Assembly (NCBI RefSeq): GCF_014192575.1
Contig: NZ_JACHYC010000004.1
Location: 124,001-188,000 of the forward strand
DNA from: Variovorax sp. Sphag1AA
Lineage (GTDB): Bacteria > Pseudomonadota > Gammaproteobacteria > Burkholderiales > Burkholderiaceae_C
Reading direction: 5' to 3'
Length of the DNA stretch: 64,000 bases
Shown here: piece after piece, positions 17,542 to 25,517 of the stretch
Layout: every line of letters begins with the position of its first letter
How positions within the stretch are numbered: position 1 is the first letter of the stretch
Made by a program: the position numbers and the translations under genes
The notes under the pieces: generated by a model
Seen by the model: only the letters and a program-made list of their open reading frames with translations
Told to the model about the DNA's origin: nothing
Database searches by the model: none

Positions 17542-18831
17542 ATGACGACACACGTCGACGAGATCCACCGCACCATCAACGCCGTGTGGCGCATCGAGTC
17601 CGCGAGGATCATCGGTGCACTCGCGCGGCTGGTGCATGACGTCGGCGTTGCGGAGGAGCTCGCCCAGGAGGCCCTGCTCGCCGCGCTCGAACAATGGCCG
17701 CAGGGCGGGCTTCCGAACAACCCTGCCGCGTGGCTGACCACCGCGGCCAGGCGCCGCGCGATCGACCTGCTGCGCCGGCGCAGCCTGCACGCGAGCAAGC
17801 AAGAGGAGATCGGCCGCGAGCTCGATGCGCGACACGCCATTGCAGAGTCCGACTTCGCCGATGCGGTCGATGCCGCGCTCGACGATGACGTCGGCGACGA
17901 CCTGCTGCGCCTCGTCTTCACCGCCTGCCACCCGGTGCTCTCACCCGAAGCCCGGGTCGCGCTGACGCTGCGTCTGCTCGGCGGGCTGACCACCGACGAG
18001 ATCGCGCGCTCCTTCCTCGTGCCGGAACCGACGATCGCGCAGCGCATCGTGCGTGCCAAGCGCACGCTGACGGCGGCGCGCGTTCCTTTCGAAGCCCCGC
18101 GCGCGCACGAGCTTGCGGCTCGGCTCTCATCGGTGCTTGAAGTCATCTACCTCGTCTTCAACGAAGGCTATTCGGCAACCGCAGGCGACGACTGGATGCG
18201 CCCTGCGCTGTGCGAAGAAGCACTGCGGCTCGGGCGCATCCTCGCCGAACTGGTGCCGCACGAAGCAGAGGTGCACGGCCTTGTCGCGCTGATGGAGATC
18301 CAGGCGTCGCGCGCCGCAGCGCGTGTCGATGCGAAGGGCGATCCGATCCTGCTGCTCGAGCAGAACCGTTCGCGCTGGGATCAGTTGCTGATCCGGCGTG
18401 GCCTCGCGGCACTGGCTCGCGCCGAGAAGCTGGGCGGTGCACTTGGACCGTATGCGTTGCAGGCCGCGATCGCCTCCTGCCATGCACGCGCGCGCACCGC
18501 CGAGGAGACCCACTGGCCGCGCATCGCCGCGCTGTACGAAGCGCTCGCACAACTGGCGCCCTCCCCGGTCGTCGAGCTCAATCGCGCGGTCGCGCTGTCG
18601 ATGGCGTTCGGGCCGGCAGTCGGCCTCGAACTGGTGGACGCACTGCGCTCGGAGCCACTGCTGCAGGACTATCACCTGCTGCCGAGTGTGCGCGGCGATT
18701 TGCTCGCGAAACTCGGCCGCAAGGGCGAGGCCTGCGAGGAATTCAAGCGCGCCGCCGAGCTCACTCGCAACGCGCGCGAACGCAAGCTGTTGCTCGCGCG
18801 GGCGCTGGCCTGTTCGACCAGCCCCCACTGA
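17542..18831 (+). CDS. ECF42-group RNA polymerase sigma factor with C-terminal extension
   Basis: 429 residues, about twice the usual ECF length. Region sigma-2 is at about 20-80 (DVGVAEELAQEALLAALEQW, PAAWLTTAARRRAIDLLRR). Region sigma-4 is near 130-180 (LRLLGGLTTDEIARSFLVPE, AQRIVRAKRTL). The rest is the helical, TPR-like C-terminal extension of this group (VIYLVFNEGYSATAGDD, AIASCHARARTAEETHW, VELNRAVALSMAFGP). There is no anti-sigma gene nearby, and the extension is thought to regulate ECF42 factors. It directs transcription of its own operon through the TGTCGA promoter upstream. The inducing signal is not known. Confidence 0.92.
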   Translation: MTTHVDEIHRTINAVWRIESARIIGALARLVHDVGVAEELAQEALLAALEQWPQGGLPNNPAAWLTTAARRRAIDLLRRRSLHASKQEEIGRELDARHAIAESDFADAVDAALDDDVGDDLLRLVFTACHPVLSPEARVALTLRLLGGLTTDEIARSFLVPEPTIAQRIVRAKRTLTAARVPFEAPRAHELAARLSSVLEVIYLVFNEGYSATAGDDWMRPALCEEALRLGRILAELVPHEAEVHGLVALMEIQASRAAARVDAKGDPILLLEQNRSRWDQLLIRRGLAALARAEKLGGALGPYALQAAIASCHARARTAEETHWPRIAALYEALAQLAPSPVVELNRAVALSMAFGPAVGLELVDALRSEPLLQDYHLLPSVRGDLLAKLGRKGEACEEFKRAAELTRNARERKLLLARALACSTSPH

Positions 18832-18841
18832 GCCCGCTGCG

Positions 18842-20026
18842 TTACTTCATCAGGTCGCTGAGGTTCACCGGCTTGATCTTGCCGCCCTCGACCGTGGCGA
18901 CGAGTGGATCAACCACGGTGCCGCCCACTGCATCGACGCCCTTGAACTCGCCGGCGTTCGTCTCCTTCGGCAGCTTGCTGATCGCCTCGCCCATCTTGGC
19001 GCGGATCGCGGTGGCATCGCTCGTCGTGCCGGCGAGCTTCATTGCTGCCGCCACCGCGTGCGTCATCGCGTAGTTGTACGAAGACTCGGTGGTCGGGTCC
19101 TTGTCGGCGCCATAGGCCTTGCGGTAGGCCGCCGCGAAGGTCTTGGGACCGACGCGCTCGTCATACGACACCGGCAGCACGCCGATCGACCCTTCCAAAG
19201 GCCCGAGCCCGTCGGTGACCTTCGCCATCTCATCGAGCTTGGCCTGGTCCATGATCAGGAAGCCACCCTTGAAGCCCAGCTCGCGCGCCTGCTTGACCAC
19301 CAGCGCGGTCGGCTCCGAGGGGCCACCGACGAAGAGCACATCCGGCTTCTCGGCGAGCACGCGGCTCACGCCGCTGTAGAAGTCCGCCGAGCGGTTGTAG
19401 GACATCGGGTTGTTCGATGCGATCGTGCCGCCCGCCTTCTCCCATGCCGGGCCGAAGAGCTGCGTCCAGTTCTTCGCGTATTCATGATCGCCCGGCAGCA
19501 TGCCGACCTTCTTGCCGAACTTCTTCATCTCGTAGCGTGTGAAGGGCTCGATGTACGAGTTGAAAGTCGGGGGAACGCGGATGGTGAGCTTGTTGCCCGT
19601 CTCCGTGATCTTCGGCGTGCTGGAGTACGCCATCACGATGAACTTCTCCTGCTCGTTGAAGGCCTGCATCGCGTAGATGCCACCGGAGTGCGGCACGAAC
19701 ACCACCGGCGCCTGGTACTGCTGCGCGAGGCGACGCGCGTTGATCGCGGCGTCGGCGGGCGAATACTTGTCGTCCAGCGCAACCAGCTCCAGCTTGACCT
19801 TCTTGCCACCGACTTCGAGGCCCGCGGCGTTGATCTCCTTGATCGCCATCTCGATGCCGTTGACCACGTTCTTGCCGTAGAGCGCCGCGCCACCGCTCAA
19901 CGGGCCGGTGAAGCCGATCTTCACGGTGTCCTGCGCAAAGGCCGAACCGGCTCCGAACGCACCCAGCAGTGCCAGCGCAGTGGGCAGCAACGCGAAGCGG
20001 CGGCGGGTCGAGGAATGTCTCAGCAT
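18842..20026 (-). CDS. Branched-chain amino acid-type ABC transporter substrate-binding protein
   Basis: 394 residues with a Lys/Arg-rich signal peptide (MLRHSSTRRRFALL..., cut near AFA-QD) and a good AAGGAGA site. The mature protein begins VKIGFTGPLSGGAALYGKN and follows the type I periplasmic fold (ALDDKYSPADAAINARRL, VGMLPGDHEYAKNW). It is the last gene of the livHMGF operon, 33 bp after the livF-type gene. The ligand is likely an amino acid or a derivative. It is only distantly similar to the binding protein at 849-2018, so the two systems probably serve different substrates. Confidence 0.93.
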   Translation of the reverse strand: MLRHSSTRRRFALLPTALALLGAFGAGSAFAQDTVKIGFTGPLSGGAALYGKNVVNGIEMAIKEINAAGLEVGGKKVKLELVALDDKYSPADAAINARRLAQQYQAPVVFVPHSGGIYAMQAFNEQEKFIVMAYSSTPKITETGNKLTIRVPPTFNSYIEPFTRYEMKKFGKKVGMLPGDHEYAKNWTQLFGPAWEKAGGTIASNNPMSYNRSADFYSGVSRVLAEKPDVLFVGGPSEPTALVVKQARELGFKGGFLIMDQAKLDEMAKVTDGLGPLEGSIGVLPVSYDERVGPKTFAAAYRKAYGADKDPTTESSYNYAMTHAVAAAMKLAGTTSDATAIRAKMGEAISKLPKETNAGEFKGVDAVGGTVVDPLVATVEGGKIKPVNLSDLMK

Positions 20027-20059
20027 CAGATGTCTCCTTGTGGTTGATTGAAAGAACGG

Positions 20060-20767
20060 CTAGCCGCCGATGTAGGCGGCACGCACTGCTTCGTTGTTCA
20101 GCAGCGAATCTCGATCGCCTTCCAGCGTGATGCAGCCTCGCTCGATGACGTAGGCGCGATGCGCGATTGCGAGTGCCGAATACGCGTTCTGCTCCGCCAG
20201 TAGCACCGTGGTGCCGGCCTGGTTGATGCGCTGGATCACCTCGAACACCTGCTTGACGATCAGCGGTGCAAGCCCGAGCGAAGGCTCGTCGAGCAACAGC
20301 AGCTTGGGCCGCCCGAGCAGCGCACGGCCGATCGCCACCATCTGCTGCTGGCCGCCGGAGAGCGATCCGGCCGGATGGTCCTGCTTCTTCTCCAGGATCG
20401 GAAAGAGGCTGAACACCTCGTCGATCGAACGCTGGATGCCTGCCTTGTCGCGGCGATGCACATACGCGCCAAGGGTGAGGTTCTTGCGCACCGACATCAT
20501 CGGGAACAGCTTGCGCCCCTCGGGGCAATGCACGAGGCCAGAGGCAACGATCTGCGCCGGACGCTGGCCGATGAGTTCGCTGTCGCCGAAGCGGATGCTG
20601 CCTGCGCTCGGCTTCTGGATGCCGCTGGCCGCCATGAAGATCGACGTCTTGCCTGCGCCATTGGCACCGAGCAGCACCACCAGCTCGCCGGGCGCCGCAT
20701 GCAGCGACACCCCGCTCAAGGCCCGGAAACTGCCGTAGTGCAGGTCGACGTTCTCAAACCGCAACAT
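20060..20767 (-). CDS. livF: Branched-chain amino acid ABC transporter ATPase
   Basis: 235 residues. Walker A GANGAGKTS, signature LSGGQQQM, Walker B LLLLDEPSLGLAP and the H-loop region AEQNAYSALAIAHRAYVIERG are all intact, with the LivF-type N-terminus MLRFENVDLHYGSFRALSGV. It powers uptake through LivH/LivM as a heterodimer with LivG. Its start lies inside the 3' end of livG (14-bp overlap), which indicates coupled translation. Confidence 0.95.
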   Translation of the reverse strand: MLRFENVDLHYGSFRALSGVSLHAAPGELVVLLGANGAGKTSIFMAASGIQKPSAGSIRFGDSELIGQRPAQIVASGLVHCPEGRKLFPMMSVRKNLTLGAYVHRRDKAGIQRSIDEVFSLFPILEKKQDHPAGSLSGGQQQMVAIGRALLGRPKLLLLDEPSLGLAPLIVKQVFEVIQRINQAGTTVLLAEQNAYSALAIAHRAYVIERGCITLEGDRDSLLNNEAVRAAYIGG

Positions 20768-21518
20768 GGTCCGTCCCCAGGTAGGCTTCGATCACATGCG
20801 GGTCGCGACGGATCTCCGCCGGCGTGCCTTCGGCGATCTTCGCGCCGTTGTTGAGCACGACGATCTTGTCGGCCAGTCGCATGATCATGTCCATCTTGTG
20901 TTCGATCAGGCACACGGTCTTGCCGTGGTCCACCAGCTTGCGGATCAGCGCCGCGAGGCCGACGGTCTCTTCGGGATTGACGCCACCCGCCGGCTCGTCT
21001 AGCAGCAGCAATTCGGGATCGGTCGCAAGTGCCAGCGCGAAGGCGACGCGCTTGCGCTCTTCCTGCGTGATGTCGGCCGCGATGCGGTTGGCGATGTGCG
21101 AGAGCCCGACGAAATCGAGCGCCTCGCGGGCCTTCTCGCGGCACAGGCGTTCTTCTTCCTGAAGCCGTTTTGAATTGGCGAGCACGTCCCACAACCCCGA
21201 GCGCGTGCGCAGGCGGTGGCCAACGATCAGGTTGTCCAGCACGCTCGCGTTGTCGAACAGGTGCGTCGTCTGGAAGGTGCGTGCGATGCCCAGTCGCGCG
21301 ACATGGTCGGGGCGCATGCCCGTGACATCCTGCCCCTTGAAGGTGATGCGGCCCGAAGTCGGCTTGTGCGTGCCGGCGACGAGATTGAAGAACGTGGTCT
21401 TGCCCGCGCCGTTGGGCCCGATGATGGCGCTCACATGGCCGCGCTCGAAGCGAGTGGTCACCGCGTCGACCGCCGTAAGGCCGAAGAATTGTTTAGTCAG
21501 TGCGTCGATCTCAAGCAT
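20754..21518 (-). CDS. livG: Branched-chain amino acid ABC transporter ATPase
   Basis: 254 residues. Walker A GPNGAGKTTFFNLVAG, the LivG-characteristic GRITFKGQDVTGMRPDHVARLGIARTFQ (shown here only in part, residues about 55-80), signature TQEERKRVAFALAL and Walker B LLLLDEPAGGVNPEE. The signature motif is the slightly degenerate form (T-Q-E-E in place of LSGGQ) seen in many LivG proteins. It overlaps livM by 8 bp and livF by 14 bp. It is an inner-membrane-associated ATPase of the importer. Confidence 0.95.
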   Translation of the reverse strand: MLEIDALTKQFFGLTAVDAVTTRFERGHVSAIIGPNGAGKTTFFNLVAGTHKPTSGRITFKGQDVTGMRPDHVARLGIARTFQTTHLFDNASVLDNLIVGHRLRTRSGLWDVLANSKRLQEEERLCREKAREALDFVGLSHIANRIAADITQEERKRVAFALALATDPELLLLDEPAGGVNPEETVGLAALIRKLVDHGKTVCLIEHKMDMIMRLADKIVVLNNGAKIAEGTPAEIRRDPHVIEAYLGTDHVAV

Positions 21519-22512
21519 GGGACTCGGCCTCCGTCACCGCGACCTGCGATTGGCCCTGAGCCTGAACGGCATCCGCGCGACGCGCACGGCGCTTGAGCCA
21601 GGTGCCGACGATGCCGTCAGGCAGGAAGATGATCAGCGCCACCAGCACCGGGCCGAAGACGACCATTCGGTAGTCCTGCAGGAACTGGAGGCTCTGCGTG
21701 AGCCATGTGACGAGGAAGGTACCCACCAGCGGCCCGAGCAGCGTGCCCACGCCACCGACCAGCACGAACATGATGAGATCGAAGGTCACGGCTTCGCTCG
21801 CGAGATCGGGCCCGAGAAAGCGCACCTGGCCCGCATAGAGCGCACCTGCGAAGCCTGCATAGATCACCGACAGCACGAAGGACAGCGTCTTGGTGCGCAT
21901 CAGGTCGATACCCAGCGCCTCCGCCAGATCGTCGCTGTTGCGCACCGCCATGAAGCTGCGACCCACCAGCGAACGCACGATGCGCGCCATCACCCACAAC
22001 CCGAGCGCGAGAAATGCGAGCACGAGGTAGTACTGCGAAAGCGGCGTGCCGAACTGCACCGGGCCGATGCCCGTCGGCGCGGGGATGCCCATGATGCCGA
22101 CCGGTCCGTGCGTGAGGCTTTCCCACTTCTCGATGAGCAGGAAGAGGATGTAGCTCACGCACAGCGTGAAGATCGAGAAGTAGTGGCCGCGCAGACGCAG
22201 CGACAGCAGGCCGATGAAATAGCCCAGCACGCCGGTCACCACGCCCGCGAGGGCGAAGGCGATCCAGAACGGCACCTGATGATCGACGGTCAGGATGCCG
22301 ACCGTGTACGCACCGATCGCCATGAAGGCGCCATGCGCGAGGTTGAACTGCCCCGTGTAGCCTGTGATGAGGTTCAACCCCAGCGCGGCGATGGCCATGA
22401 TGAAAGCCAGCGTCGCGACAGAGAGCAGGTAGTTGTTCGGCGCGACGAGCGGGAACGCCAGGGCCAGAGCGGCGAGCAGTGCCCAGCCGGCCTTTCCTTC
22501 CAGGAAGCGCAT
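21511..22512 (-). CDS. livM: Branched-chain amino acid ABC transporter permease
   Basis: 333 residues with eight or more membrane segments. The LivM marks LNLITGYTGQFNLAHGAFMAIGAY and FVLVGGVGTLLGPLVGTF are present. A basic C-terminal tail (LKRRARRADAV) faces the cytoplasm. The start codon overlaps the livH stop codon. It forms the channel together with LivH. Confidence 0.95.
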   Translation of the reverse strand: MRFLEGKAGWALLAALALAFPLVAPNNYLLSVATLAFIMAIAALGLNLITGYTGQFNLAHGAFMAIGAYTVGILTVDHQVPFWIAFALAGVVTGVLGYFIGLLSLRLRGHYFSIFTLCVSYILFLLIEKWESLTHGPVGIMGIPAPTGIGPVQFGTPLSQYYLVLAFLALGLWVMARIVRSLVGRSFMAVRNSDDLAEALGIDLMRTKTLSFVLSVIYAGFAGALYAGQVRFLGPDLASEAVTFDLIMFVLVGGVGTLLGPLVGTFLVTWLTQSLQFLQDYRMVVFGPVLVALIIFLPDGIVGTWLKRRARRADAVQAQGQSQVAVTEAESHA

Positions 22513-23378
22513 CAGCGGGCCCCTTTCATCGTGAACAGGCCCTGCGGGCGGAACGACAGGATCACCACCAGCAGCACGAACGCGATGATGTCCTTGTAGT
22601 CGGTCGACACGTAGAAGCCACCGAAGCTCTCGGCCATGCCGATGATCAGCCCGCCGACGATCGCACCTGGGAAGCTGCCCATGCCCCCGAGGATGATGAT
22701 CACGAAGGCCTTGGTGATGACGAGATTGCCCATCGCCGGGTAGACCAGGTTGATCGGCGCATAAAGCACCGCCGCGATGGCAGCCAGCGCACCCGAGATC
22801 GCGAACACCAGCAGCGTGACGCGCGATGCGTCGATGCCCACCAGCGCAGCACCGTCGCGGTTCTGCGCCATCGCGATGATGGTCGAGCCGATCACCGTGT
22901 GGTTGAGGAACAGATGCAACAGCACCATCAGCCCGAACGCGCCCGCGATGATCAGCAGGCGCTGCAGCGGCGCAGTGAGGCCGAATATCTCGACCACCTG
23001 CCCATAGGGCGTCGGCATGCGATGGAAGTCCGCGCCGAACAGCGCCTGCGCGCCAGCTTCGAGGAAGAGCAGGATGCCGATCGCGGCAATCATGTCGTGC
23101 AGCTCGGGCGCATTGCGCAGCGGATGGAACACGAGCCGCTGCGCGAGCATCGAGATCACCGCAACCACCACAGCAGCACCAGCCATGGCCAGCCAGTAGT
23201 TCAGGCCGAGCTTGACCATCAGGTAGTAGCCGGCGAACGCACCCGCCATGTAGAAGGCACCGTGCGCAAAGTTCGGCACGTGCAGGATGCCGTAGACGAG
23301 TGTCAGCCCCAGGGCCACGAGGCTGTAGACGCCGCCGATGGTGAGGCCGTTGAGAAGTTGCTGAAAAAACAGTTCCAC
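22512..23378 (-). CDS. livH: Branched-chain amino acid ABC transporter permease
   Basis: 288 residues, the first gene of the five-gene operon. It has the LivH N-terminus (LLNGLTIGGVYSLVALGLTLVYGIL, VPNFAHGAFYMAGAFAGYY) and the EAA-like VIILGGMGSFPGAIVGGLIIG near the end. Eight or so membrane segments are visible. The 147 bp upstream should contain the operon promoter. Confidence 0.95.
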   Translation of the reverse strand: MELFFQQLLNGLTIGGVYSLVALGLTLVYGILHVPNFAHGAFYMAGAFAGYYLMVKLGLNYWLAMAGAAVVVAVISMLAQRLVFHPLRNAPELHDMIAAIGILLFLEAGAQALFGADFHRMPTPYGQVVEIFGLTAPLQRLLIIAGAFGLMVLLHLFLNHTVIGSTIIAMAQNRDGAALVGIDASRVTLLVFAISGALAAIAAVLYAPINLVYPAMGNLVITKAFVIIILGGMGSFPGAIVGGLIIGMAESFGGFYVSTDYKDIIAFVLLVVILSFRPQGLFTMKGAR

Positions 23379-23509
23379 TGGGTTCCTCGGCTGTCCCGTG
23401 CGCGGCAGGAGTGCGCAGGGGCTGTATCGAAGCGGCCCATTGTGGAAGCGTGCTGAGCGACGCCGACTAAGGTTTCTCCCGAGATTGCGTCGCCTAGGAG
23501 ACTCGGATT

Positions 23510-23525
23510 CCTACCGTTCGGTAGG
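23510..23525. promoter_or_regulatory. Perfect palindrome between livH and the DUF3014 gene
   Basis: CCTACCG-TT-CGGTAGG lies directly after the DUF3014 stop codon and about 130 bp upstream of livH. It could be a TetR-type operator for the liv operon or a short terminator hairpin; no T-run accompanies it. Confidence 0.35.
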
Positions 23526-24416
23526 TCACTTCTTGGCCATCGTCCCGGTCGCGACAAGGCGGCGCAGTTCGGAGAGCCGCGCCTTCATGCGCCGCTCGTT
23601 CACCGGTCCCATGCGGATGAGCAGCTTCTGCCCCGCCGAGAGTGCCTCGAGCTGCGGGTCCGCGAACTCGTAGCGCGTCCAGGGGTTCTCCAACGGCATC
23701 TCGCCCTTCACTTCCGTGAGCTTGGCCTGGATCGGCCCGGTGGGCTCGGGTGTCTTCAGCAGATGGTCGAGGACCGCCACGAGCCTGTCGTTGAAGTAGC
23801 GATTCGGATAGCCGAGCTCTTCAAAGGCCTCCTGGAACAGTGGATACAGCCGCGCATAGAGCGCGACAGCGCGCGCCGGGTCGATCGATTCGACGAAGAG
23901 CACGAAGGGCGTGTAGCGGGCGCCGTTGTCGGGGCTGATCGTCTTCACATCGCCATTGCCCTGGACCGCAAAGCGCTGCGGCGTCGGCAGCACCGGCCAC
24001 ATGCGCGCCGTGGCGTGCTCGCGCGGCAGGTTGTCGACGGTCGCAACCGCGCGGCGGACGAAACCGTCGAGCTGCAGGAAGGACGTGACATTCTTGCGAC
24101 CGAGCAGATCGTTGAGCGCGCTGGTCACGCGCGCGTCGGCGTCGTTCAGCGCAGGCAGCGCCTTTTCGGGCTCCGCGAGGTTGTCCATCGGGTTCTGCGG
24201 TCCCGTCGCGACCGGCGGCTGCGGCGGCACATCGGCGGGCGCGGGTTGGGGCTGCGGTGCCATCGCGGCGGGTGGGGCCTCGGCCGGCACCTCTCGCTGC
24301 TGCGACCAGCGCCACCAACCGAATGCGGCGGCCAGCACCGCGAGGATGACGACGACCGGAAGCCACATCGAGGATTCGCGTGCTGGCCTGAATTCTGCTG
24401 GGTCGTTTTGGGGCAT
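23526..24416 (-). CDS. DUF3014 membrane-anchored protein
   Basis: 296 residues from the ATG at 24416, which has GAGAGGAG in front of it. A single membrane anchor (residues about 19-36, WLPVVVILAVLAAAFGWW) is followed by a Pro/Ala-rich linker and a conserved soluble domain (TSFLQLDGFVRRAVATVDNLP, NGARYTPFVLFVESIDPA, GYPNRYFNDRLVAVLDHLL). That domain is DUF3014, of unknown function. By topology it faces the periplasm. It is divergent from the flavin reductase gene and lies upstream of the liv operon on the same strand, but with a gap of 147 bp. Confidence 0.85.
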   Translation of the reverse strand: MPQNDPAEFRPARESSMWLPVVVILAVLAAAFGWWRWSQQREVPAEAPPAAMAPQPQPAPADVPPQPPVATGPQNPMDNLAEPEKALPALNDADARVTSALNDLLGRKNVTSFLQLDGFVRRAVATVDNLPREHATARMWPVLPTPQRFAVQGNGDVKTISPDNGARYTPFVLFVESIDPARAVALYARLYPLFQEAFEELGYPNRYFNDRLVAVLDHLLKTPEPTGPIQAKLTEVKGEMPLENPWTRYEFADPQLEALSAGQKLLIRMGPVNERRMKARLSELRRLVATGTMAKK

Positions 24417-24452
24417 GGTCGAATGCTCCTCTCTCACTTTTCAAAAATCATC

Positions 24453-25082
24453 ATGGACGTTGATTTCTCGCAACTCACCGAGTACCAGCGCTACAAATTG
24501 ATGGCAAGCCTGATCGTGCCGCGCCCGATCGCGCTTGTCACGACGATCGGCGAAGACGGCGTGGTCAACGCGGCGCCCTTCAGCATGTTCAACATGCTCG
24601 GCGAAGAACCGCCGATCGTGATGATCAGCGTGAACCGCCTGCAGGACAACGCGCTCAAGGATACGGCGGCCAACATCGTCCGCACCCGCGAATTCGTCGT
24701 CCACCTGGCCGACGAGGACATTGCTGAGCAGATGCACCGCTGTGGCGATCGCCATCCGCCGCACGTGAGCGAGCTCGATGTGGTCGGCTTCACCGCGCTT
24801 CCAAGCAGTGCCGTGAAGCCTCCGCGCATCGCAGAGGCGCCGGTGGCCTTCGAATGCACGCTATGGGAAACGCTTGAAACCGAAAGCCGGCAGATCTTCA
24901 TCGGCCAGGTGCGCTGGATGCATGCGCGCGACGAACTCATCGACACCGAGACCTGGCGCGTGCGGCTGCAGCACTACTTCCCGGTCGGACGCTTCGGCGC
25001 CAGCTTCTACGTGAAGACGCGTGAACGCTACTCGCTGGCGGCGCAGGGCGGCAGCCGCAGCACGCAGATCGACGAGATGTAG
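24453..25082 (+). CDS. Flavin reductase-like (FMN-binding split barrel) protein
   Basis: 209 residues from the ATG at 24453. It has the DIM6/NTAB fold marks: YKLMASLIVPRPIALVTTI, NAAPFSMFNMLGEEPPIVMISV, KDTAANIVRTREFVVHLA. This is the group that binds FMN and either supplies reduced flavin or catalyses reductive steps. No partner oxygenase is in the same operon, though an FAD monooxygenase gene is 0.4 kb downstream. The specific reaction is not predictable. Confidence 0.88.
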   Translation: MDVDFSQLTEYQRYKLMASLIVPRPIALVTTIGEDGVVNAAPFSMFNMLGEEPPIVMISVNRLQDNALKDTAANIVRTREFVVHLADEDIAEQMHRCGDRHPPHVSELDVVGFTALPSSAVKPPRIAEAPVAFECTLWETLETESRQIFIGQVRWMHARDELIDTETWRVRLQHYFPVGRFGASFYVKTRERYSLAAQGGSRSTQIDEM

Positions 25083-25227
25083 GCAATCTTTCCACTCTAC
25101 TGCTTTGGCCAACGGCGGGTCACTGGCCGGGCGGCCTACGTCAATCGTGGAGCTTGGCTGACATGCACGAACTTGCCGAATCACGTTAAAACTGACGCCT
25201 TGCAGGTATACGTATTCGGAGGATCCG

Positions 25228-25509
25228 ATGTTCAACATCTTCCAGCCCCATCGAAACGGCCATCTTCGCCGCATCATGACCTTGCTCGAAGAGGCCAACC
25301 TGGCGCGCATCGAGCACCAGGCCGCCGCGGAGCACCACGGCGCCCTCGCCCGCATGTACGCGGAACGCGCCAAGCGGCTGGAGCGGGAGGTCTACGGGAC
25401 ATCGCACGTACCGCTGGGCGAAGGCTCAGGGGCTCCGAAGCTTCCTGATGAAAAGCCCGTCGTCTATGCGCTGGGTGCCAACCGGCGCGAAGGTCAGTCC
25501 AAAGCCTGA
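25228..25509 (+). CDS. Small protein of unknown function upstream of a monooxygenase
   Basis: 93 residues with a good CGGAGGATCCG ribosome site before the ATG at 25228. It is a soluble, helix-prone N-terminal half (RRIMTLLEEANLARIEHQAAAEHH, with A-rich heptads) and a Pro/Gly-rich C-terminus. I recognise no family. It ends 8 bp before the monooxygenase gene, so the two are surely co-transcribed. It could be a small partner or antitoxin-like regulator, but nothing in sequence says so. Confidence 0.65.
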   Translation: MFNIFQPHRNGHLRRIMTLLEEANLARIEHQAAAEHHGALARMYAERAKRLEREVYGTSHVPLGEGSGAPKLPDEKPVVYALGANRREGQSKA

Positions 25510-25517
25510 CGGGAGTC

